Positions 56,836 to 64,000 of a stretch of 64,000 nucleotides of DNA are shown here, one piece after another (the stretch's first letter is position 1; each line of letters opens with the position of its first letter). The stretch comes from Kappaphycus alvarezii (lineage: Eukaryota; Rhodophyta; Florideophyceae; Gigartinales; Solieriaceae): the NCBI GenBank assembly GCA_002205965.3, contig NADL03000773.1, forward strand, positions 186,001 through 250,000, read 5' to 3'. Below the pieces are notes generated by a model, which searched no databases, was not told the DNA's origin, and saw only the letters and a program-made list of their open reading frames with translations. The position numbers and the translations under genes are program-made.

Positions 56836-57500
56836 TCATTCTTTGATCAAGTAGAGAAAGGGATTTCCAGGCAACCCCAATGGCTCTTATTTTGTTGCAG
56901 ATTACGTGCTGTTAACTCCTGCATGGCGAGGTGAAACAAATGCAAAAGTTGACCACAAGACTCTGGAAAGACAGCACAACCATTGCGAACGTCGAGGGTG
57001 CAAGCTCTGAGCGCTGAGGAAACAGGCTTAAAGAGTTGGGCATCCCGTTTGTAGTGACAGATATTGCTCCACACATCCTGAAACCGCTTTCAGGCATGCT
57101 GCGGGGCATTTAATTTGGTAGGAAAGCAAATTTTCGGCAGCTCGAGTAGGTGATTCTGCTTCTGGAGCGTGTGACGGAAACGGAATCAGGCCTTTGTTAT
57201 ACTTTATCAGCATCATGTCAAACATGGTTCTGGTCAGTACAGCCTTTTCGAAAGGCGCTGAGGGGAAGCATCATCTTTTACGGAGATCCAGGCCTGCTGG
57301 TGGGCAAGGAGAGACAGGCAGAGAATCACTTGGGAAGCTGTCTTATAAGCAACGATGGCGACCCAGTCCTTCCTTTCCAGAGAGGAGCAATTTTTTATCC
57401 AGATTGTAAAGTAACTCTCAAGGGATGAAACCCGGAACATCTGCCACACCTCCGATAGCTATCCCGCAAGTGAAGGACACGTATGGTTCACTCATCCATA
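56836..57500. other. Intergenic DNA between convergent genes
   Basis: No supported gene; lies between the 3' ends of the SNARE gene (+) and the DnaJ-type gene (-). Overlapping frames on both strands have no domain. Confidence 0.4.
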
Positions 57501-57633
57501 CCCATCGCTGGGTCCTCTTTGAGTAAAGATAACTCCCTCTCTTAATCTCCTTTCGTTCATAACGTTCAAACCCATCGCTGGGTCCTCTTTGAGTAAAGAT
57601 AACTCCCTCTCTTAATCTCCTTTCGTTCATAAC
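57501..57633. repeat. 70-bp tandem duplication overlapping a stop codon
   Basis: Unit 57501-57570 (begins CCCATCGCTGGGTCCTCTTT) is repeated at 57571-57633, the second copy lacking the last few bases. The repeats are identical by eye. The second copy includes the stop of the minus-strand DnaJ-type gene at 57627-57629, so the duplication spans its 3' end. Confidence 0.9.
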
Positions 57634-60109
57634 AGCTCGTCCATTATGTCATTACCTAGAAGTTGTTCTGTGCCGGAATCATCATTGACGCCATCTGAAA
57701 AGGGATCCTCATCAGGTTCATCATCGCTGCGACTGTCGTCCTCATCGTCCTCATCGTCTTCCCCATCCTCTAGAAATATTTGAAAGTCATCGTCCTCTTC
57801 CTCGACATCAATTTCGTCATCCACACTCTCCAGAACATCGCTCTCATCTTCATCATCAATATCAACTCCATTATTTTCTATGTCGTCAATAACGACGCTT
57901 TGCACCATTTCGTCGTCGTGTCTTCTTAAACTTCGTCTTCCTATGAAGTCAAACTCAGAATCGTCATCGCTTTCCTCCAGATCTGCAAGATGCATCGCTT
58001 TGAGAGCCGCAAGCAGTTCCGCTGATTCATCCTCAACGTCCATATCCTCACCCAAGACCTCAACTTCGCTCTCCATGTCATTTTCCTCTACGTCGAGTTG
58101 CTTCGAACTACCATTTTCATCATCGTCTTCCGTTTCTAACCCCCCTCTATACAACTGAAACTCATCAACATCTTCCGCGACCTCTTCGTTATCACTACTG
58201 GCATAGTCCTCGCCCACAAATTCATCCTCAGGATAAGATTCATCGGCATCCGGAAAGATATCAAATATATCACGCATATCGGCGAAACTGAATCCCTTCT
58301 TGTTTGCCAACCCAGATCCATTGCATCTTGCACAAAACTGTTTCCCTATTCCGTTACATCGTACACACTGCGCCTCCCCGCTTTTGTCGACAACCAAATT
58401 TGGTCTCATCCACATCTTTTCCAGAATTTTCCGTCGTTTCCCTCGAACATTGTTATCATTCAAGGGCGGAATCCAGCCACTTCCCTGGCATGCTACACAA
58501 GGCTCTAGACCGGTCCCACGGCATGGGGACATTCTGCTACCACTCCTTTCCCCTTGATGTATTCTTGGTAAATGCTCGACTATCCGACCTCACCTGTGCC
58601 ACATCTATCTCCGAAAGAGGCTGCCACTCTTCTGGGGCCTTATATATACGATGCGACCTTCCCCCAACTCGTCTCACAGTAGTGAATCTTTGTAAGCGTT
58701 GCAGTGCTTCCGCCCGTGTACTTTGCTCCCGCATCATCTTCATCTGCATTCGCGCTCCTCTTCTGGAAGGTCTCTTCCTTCTCATCATCCGCCATTTGCT
58801 TTGTAATGCCAGAAGCCTAGTAACATCTGGCTTTCGCGGAGCAGCACGGTCGTCCCATCCCAAGCGGCCTGCCCTTGAATCTTGGCTCTTCCCTTGAGTA
58901 TCGCCCCTTGCGGTACCGCTAGCTCCCCCTGCTCGATTTTGCCCTGCATTCCTTACTGACGAATTAGAATCCTTTCTCCTTACCCTGCTCCCCGGACGAG
59001 GCCCTTGCCGTGCAATCTTGATCAAGTTTTGAAACATGGCCTCATTATTAAACGACACATGCCTTTGCCTTCTGCGACCCGAATATTCGGTTCCGCCCGT
59101 TCCCCACTGACTCCCTTCCCACTCACCATTCTCCGCCTCCTCGTGCCCCCTGTCGCTTCTCCCTTTCTCGCCAGCCATCTTACCATTGCTTTCCTTACGC
59201 ACCTCTCCTCGCTCTACGACCCCACCCACTCCTCTGTAGCATCAACGTCAAGAGCGCCACTATCATCATCTCTCTCACCGCCCCTCGTAGCCGCCCTCGC
59301 CTTTACATCAGCCAACCATTTCTCCCTATTCATTTGCTTACCCCCCCTCCTATCCCTTGCCCTCCCCCCCCTCCTAGCGGCTTCCCCTTTGGCAGCGATA
59401 TCCTCAAACAAACGATCCACAGCATCAAAGGCATTCTCCGCCATCTTGCGGTCCACCCTTTTCGCAGGCATCTTTCCCTTGGCTTCCTTCCCCCTTCTGA
59501 CATGTCGTCCACATCCGGGTCCAGAGTGTCATACCCTGATAAACTAGGGACGCCCCTATCAGCGTCATTCTCCTTGCGATAGCGGGCGTAAAAGCCGTCA
59601 TCGACATCCGGTTCCAGACCCTTTTCATCGTCAATGTCCGTGTCAACCTCCTCGATGGCGTGATCGGAGTGAAATCGAGGACGATTGTCTGCAACATCCT
59701 TTCTGTCCGACCGAGTGCGGGACGAGGGCATACGTCGCTTGGTACGTCCACGACGGGGTGCACCCGCAGAATCAGGGGGTCTGTCCGGGTTTGGTTCGTT
59801 GGTCCCAGGGTTTGACGGATTCGGGTCGTGGTCAGCAGAGGAGAAGAGGTCAGGAGAATTAGGGGAATTGGATTGGTTGGAGGGTTGTGCGGGGCGACGA
59901 TTGGTCTGTCTTGAGGCACGGTTGATATTGGAACGCCGGTTGTTGTTCATGGAGGTGGTGGTGATGGTGGGATGTGGAGAGGGATTGATTGGCCGAAGGG
60001 GATGGATTTTGTGCGAGTCATGGAGGTGCGAGGTATGGAAAGTGGCTATTGACAGAGGAGTGGGAAGGGAGAAGGCTGGAAGAGGCGGAGTGGTGAAGTG
60101 ACAGGGCAT
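57627..60109 (-). CDS. DnaJ-type cysteine-rich zinc domain protein with acidic tail
   Basis: Minus-strand gene of about 825 residues. The first ATG (60109) opens a Ser/Thr/Pro-rich, acid-poor leader that could be an organelle transit peptide; a second ATG is at about 59950. The middle is low-complexity and basic (59000-59450) with helical parts (MFQNLIKIARQG, EALQRLQRF). A cysteine-rich domain at 58260-58532 has four CxxC/CxGxG-like units (CRGTG, CVACQGSGW, CVRCNGIG, CARCNGSG), as in the zinc domain of DnaJ and in plant BSD2/LQY1-type chaperones; there is no J domain. The last 200 residues are very acidic (EDGEDDEDDEDD). Frame changes lie near 59480 (A run), at the C run 59220-59223, and near 58545, where two bases appear to be missing in adjacent G and A runs. 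Possible role: redox or chaperone function; unproven. Confidence 0.65.
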
Positions 60110-60478
60110 TTTGTGACAAAGACAAGAGATGTTACTGCCTCGATCAGCGGAATGGAGACAAGACGGACGAACCTAAGGACAAGGATGGCGCGGGTTAGGA
60201 CCTGGAGCTAGGAGAGGTGAGATAGATTCTTATCGGTATCGGCAATGGTCGACATGGACGTCAGCGACATGGACGTCAGCTACTAGAATCCCAAATGCTC
60301 GCGGCGCTAAGCAGGGAGGCGTTTTCGTTGATCTCACACGGCGGTGACCCATAATGTCTTGCTCATTGAAATTACACTGTAAGCATGCCAAATCACCCTT
60401 TCCCCCCTCACCTCATAGCCCTCAATATCACCTTTTTGACAGGCAGCGCCGCATTCATCATGGACATGCCAAGTCTTC
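60110..60478. other. Spacer between COQ6 3' end and DnaJ-type gene start
   Basis: No gene. It contains a 15-bp tandem duplication (60251-60280, GACATGGACGTCAGC twice) with two GACGTCAG sites, which resemble CREB/bZIP sites and lie about 150 bp upstream of the DnaJ-type gene start. A regulatory role is only a guess. Confidence 0.4.
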
Positions 60479-61755
60479 TTACCTGCCTCCCCCCCAGGCA
60501 TCCCCCACCGAAAAGCCGGCATGCAATCCATGCAACAAGCCCATCATCCCCAAATTGGCCACCATTCCTCTCTCTGAAACCTCATCAACGGCGCGCCACC
60601 CTCCCGCCAAAGTCCCTGCCGACCGCCCAAGCGCTCACCAAACACTCGCTTAAACTTTCCACATCCCGAAGCCTAAATTCACGCCTTGCCCGGCCAGAGG
60701 GTGCACGCTATGCGCCGCATCGCCCACCAAACCACACGCCGTTCATCAAGCACATAGCGCGGCGCGTGTCCAATCCGCAACGGAAATCGCATCCGCTCCC
60801 CCAACACACTCACACATTCCGGCACCTCTGGCATCTTCACCCCTTCCGCTAAACGCATCGCCCCAAACAACCGACCCACACCTCCCATCACACCCCCGCT
60901 CCCCTCCCCCCCCTCCCTTCCTCCCCACTCAACACGACATTCACCTCATTTAAAAATCCCATCCCATCCAACTCACACAGCCCTCCTCCGCCTCCACCGC
61001 CGTAGTGGTCCATACCAAATTCGCTAACCCTCGTCCCGTCTCCTCCGTCGAAAGCGGCAGCAAAGCCACCGGCCCCGTGGAAACAAACCGCTGAAATGCG
61101 CACCGAATCTCCTCCTTCAGTCCCAAGTTACTTACCACTGCCCATTCACCATACCCCTTACCAAACCAATCGCCCCCCCAAAGTCCTCACACGCGATCCG
61201 CTCCCATCACAACCGGCAATCAACCGACACCTCACCCGCTCCCCATCCTCCAACTCCACAATCGGCCATTCCACAGTCCCTTCCCTCACCCTCCCAAACT
61301 CAATCCCCTTAACACCCCCACGAATAACCCTCACCCCCTACCCTCCTGTTCCAGTCCCTCAATCCTCCGATACATAGCCCCTCTCAAACTTTCGTTCTCC
61401 ACCACAACCCCTAAAAAATCTTCCCCAACACTACTCGACTCAAACAACATCCCCCCAAACTTCCCCCCTCCCCCCTCCACTCCCCGTGGATCATCCCACA
61501 CGTACATCTTATCAAACCCGGCAATCCTCTCTACTCGCAAATGTTCCCACACTCCAATCTCCTCCAGAAAACGCTGCGAGCTCGGTAATATAGTGCTCGT
61601 ACGTACCCCAATCCCACGCCAAAACCCGTCTCCGCCGGATTACGATCCACAATTAACACCCGCATCCCACGCGACAACGGGTGCGACCCCAGCGCAGCAC
61701 CCAACGACGCCCCAACCAGCCCGCCACCCACGATCAAAAGATCCGCCTCTAACAT
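60479..61755 (-). CDS. COQ6: Ubiquinone biosynthesis monooxygenase COQ6
   Basis: FAD-dependent hydroxylase of the UbiH/COQ6 family, which acts on the ring of the coenzyme Q precursor in mitochondria. The ATG at 61755 gives an immediate FAD-binding fold ([20 protein letters not shown], then VLIVDRNP). An upstream in-frame extension to 61938 is possible but does not look like a targeting peptide. Further motifs: FDKMYVWDD (61515), [16 protein letters not shown] (61395), the DG box [13 protein letters not shown] (about 61215), [18 protein letters not shown] (61090), LANLVWTT (61020), [12 protein letters not shown] (60775) and, in the next frame, [20 protein letters not shown] (60735), the second FAD motif. 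The stop is at 60479-60481. Frame changes occur near 61570, 61160, 60960, 60740 and perhaps others, several next to G runs. The gene is upstream of the DnaJ-type gene on the same strand. Confidence 0.8.
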
Positions 61756-63188
61756 CACGCTCTTGCACAAATCTGAATCCACTGGGCACTCCCTGTTGAC
61801 GACATATCCGACACCGCAAAAGTCACTTGGAAATAAAACGCACACTACTATACCGCCAACAATCCAAACTCTACTGTAAACACCACCCTCTTTACACTTG
61901 CTCCAATCCACACATAAACACAGCCCAAGTAAAAACAATAAACAACTAAAAAAATCGAACCGCCTCTCCCCAACCTCACACCAACAACGGAAACCCTCAA
62001 CCGCCTCCTACCCTATGCGCCACCGCCGCCGCCACGTCTCACTTCCAACCCCTCGCCACGGCACACCAACCACCGGCATGCCTCAACTCTCAACCCCCTC
62101 TCGGCATCAGAGAACGCCAAAAAAAACGAAAAAATCTCTCCCGATCCACGATCCCTCAAACAACAAACCATGCCTCGCAACCTTATTCCCCACCTGGAGA
62201 GGGGAACAAAAACCAACCCGTCCACCCCCCTCCCATCACCTCCCCCTCCAGCGCCTTCCTATATCCTTACTTTCCGATAATAATTACAACACGCACCATA
62301 TTTAGACTGTTTGCGATCACCTCCCCCTCGTTTACACAGTAGCTTTTTGATAATTACAACACGCTCTGTGTTCACGCTCTTTGCAGAACACACCTGGGGA
62401 CATGGGCGATATCCGCTCTCTCCCGTCGGATGTTTTGTTCGTCAGCAACGCGTTTGCTGTCACGCCCTTCAGCATGCCCGCCACCTCTCTACGATAAGTA
62501 TATACACAGAGATGGCACATCTGAAAACTGGATACACCGGGTGTGTAATATACGCATTATCCAGTCGAAACTTTCCACTTCTGACATCCGCCTCTCGACT
62601 GCCGGTATGAGAACCCCATACTTGCAACCTATTATTTTCAGGTCAGGCATCACAAACAAAATGTAAATTATTCAAGGCAAGAGATAGGCAGTATCTCTCT
62701 TTTCGTCCTCATCATTTTCATCTCTTTCTTTCTAATCGATCCAATTCAACGTTTCAGGCAATTCACGCTTCCATGTTTCATCAATGCAACAACAAAAAAA
62801 ACAACAAACAACATCTGCTGCAGTCGGGTTTTTCCTATCCACGCTTCATCGAAACAACAGTGACATTTCCTACTTGCTCATATTACTCCAAACTGCCATC
62901 ACATCCAATATAAACTATCAAGTACCTTCTCACACTCTCCATTCATCCAAATACCATACCATCGCATGCGAATAAACCTGCATATCACCTTAATGCAAAG
63001 CCCCGCTTCGTGGCAACTCCCAAATCCTTCCAAATGCAATTTCTCAATCGTCAACCACAAAAGACAACACCGGTGATGCGCAAGTACCAGTTACCATTCC
63101 ATCTATGTAATTGCGCGGAATCCAACACCAAACAATACCTCGGTCTAGCTCCCACAACCCTCCGCGACCTTGGGACCAACAATCAACA
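61756..63188. other. Intergenic DNA, C-rich then AT-rich
   Basis: No supported gene. The part 61900-62260 is strongly C-rich on the plus strand, with open frames on both strands (61898-62305 +, 62013-62225 -) that show no domain. An imperfect direct repeat (GATAATAATTACAACACGC at 62276-62294, GATAATTACAACACGC at 62350-62365) follows. From 62380 to 63180 the sequence is mixed to AT-rich. Confidence 0.35.
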
Positions 63189-64000
63189 TCAAGAATCGTG
63201 CCCTGCATATGCTCGAAACCTCCATGGAATCCTCATCTCCTCGAAGATGTACGGATTCGGTGGGATACACAGCGCTACAAACTTCTTATCTGTGCCTGGG
63301 AGCGTATATTTAGCGATCCCCATTTTCTGCTTTCCACGCAGAGACTGCAAAATCCCATTCAATACTTCTTTAGACTTCGCCATAATCTTCCCGTCCTTAC
63401 AAACTCGACGCGGAATTGTCCCTCCTTCATCTGCCGCCCTAAGAATAATCACCACTGACTCTGGTCTCAGCAAGTGTGCAAAGTTCTCATCCTCCCATCG
63501 TCCACGTCGCTCAATATTTATACTAACCGGTAGCTCGTTAATTGTCCTGCGCACTCGGTCGTCTTTCTGCCTCGAATTCAGTACCAAATATCCGTTGCAT
63601 TTGGCAGATAGGGTGTTCGAACCCTTTCTGACATCACCCGCCCATACCTGTGGTGGAATTGGATCAATATTGTTGGACATTGTATAGATAAGCTTCTGCG
63701 GTTCGCAAAGCTTGTCCAGGGAGCTGCAGAAATCTTCATAGCCCCCGCGATCCTCTTCTTCCTCACGCTCCATGATTGCAGAGCGTAGATTATCCAAACG
63801 CTCCACAGTACTTGCTAGCTTTGGATCTATGGGTTCTTTCCTTGCCCTGGGGGCAGAACGCATTCCCCAGGTGACGGAGTCAAAGGTGAGATACGAAATG
63901 TTCGAGATGGTGTGGATGACAGCGGAGTTGACATCGCCTTCGATTTCCACTCCTCATCAGGATCACTCTTTGCTTTCCGTGGTGTGTCATTCCGGTCTTC
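63189..64000 (-). CDS. SPOC-domain protein, N-terminus beyond window
   Basis: Minus-strand gene ending at 63189 and running off the right edge. The segment PQVWAGDVRKGSN...CNGYLV (about 63655-63585), a basic ERRGRWEDENFAHLL stretch, VVIILRAADEGG, then LNGILQSLRGKQKMGIAKYT and LPGTDKKFVALCIPP (63360-63265) follow the order of SPOC domains (the Spen paralogue and orthologue C-terminal domain), which bind phospho-peptides in transcription and RNA-processing complexes. The SPOC domain lies at the C-terminus as usual. The frame opens at a GTG (63950), but the neighbouring frame looks more natural from the window edge to about 63870, so a frame change is likely near 63860. RRM or PHD/TFS2M domains, which would name the family member, would be outside the window. 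Confidence 0.6.

Noticed and set aside
60251-60280. Duplicated GACGTCAG as a functional CRE/bZIP promoter element
   Set aside because: The motif is short and occurs as a simple 15-bp tandem duplication; there is no second evidence for regulation, so it is only mentioned in the spacer entry.
61898-62305. Possible plus-strand gene in the C-rich spacer upstream of COQ6
   Set aside because: Basic Pro/Ser/His-rich translation without domain, and an opposite-strand frame of similar quality; probably a skewed non-coding leader.
1-64000. CRISPR arrays, bacterial operons, rRNA genes or integrated phage
   Set aside because: No regularly spaced repeats, no Cas or phage-like genes, no rRNA-like conserved segments were seen; gene content is eukaryotic.

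Overview
The window looks like nuclear DNA of an intron-poor eukaryote, probably an alga; a florideophyte red alga would fit. This is inference: compact intronless genes include a COQ6 hydroxylase, a kinesin, a syntaxin-6-type SNARE and a SPOC-domain protein, the TPR protein resembles a plant family, two products have transit-peptide-like N-termini, and the gene islands are separated by nested transposons. No bacterial features such as operons or Shine-Dalgarno sites are seen.

Left gene island (about 1.8-11.5 kb, + strand): a kinesin with a long coiled coil (kinesin-7/CENP-E-like motor), a TPR-repeat protein, a putative organelle-targeted protein with a zinc-ribbon-like four-cysteine motif, and tyrosine aminotransferase. 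Right gene island (about 51.8-64 kb): an armadillo-repeat/STE-type protein kinase (+), a syntaxin-6-like SNARE (+), a protein with a DnaJ-type cysteine-rich domain and an acidic tail (-), COQ6 (-), and a SPOC-domain protein (-) running to the window edge. These are housekeeping genes with no evident shared pathway.

The middle (about 12.4-51 kb) is a nested transposon region that can be dated by who interrupts whom. A decayed Ty1/copia element (13.0-18.0 kb) is split by a 1-kb TIR element (7-bp TSD AGGGGAT), itself split by a 417-bp MITE-like element (TSD CTAG). A second copy of the 1-kb element splits a large DDE-type transposon at 32.7-37.1 kb, and a third is split by a pogo/Tigger element (18943-21027, TSD TA). 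A complete Ty3 element (38860-46369; 720-bp LTRs with two differences, TSD CAGTC) splits a reverse-transcriptase element (family R). A solo LTR of the same Ty3 family, itself split by a foreign solo LTR, ends another family R copy. The AT-rich 21.5-33 kb stretch holds only decayed remnants.

Two points stand out. First, nearly every conserved reading frame, including the very young Ty3 element, is broken by frame changes of the same sign (-1), and at most sites that can be pinned down one extra base in a homopolymer would restore the frame. I read this as systematic homopolymer under-calling in the assembly, so the genes are annotated as continuous CDSs with internal frame changes. Second, the Ty3 element carries after integrase a tandemly duplicated domain I do not recognise, joined by an Arg/Gly/Pro/Ser-rich linker.
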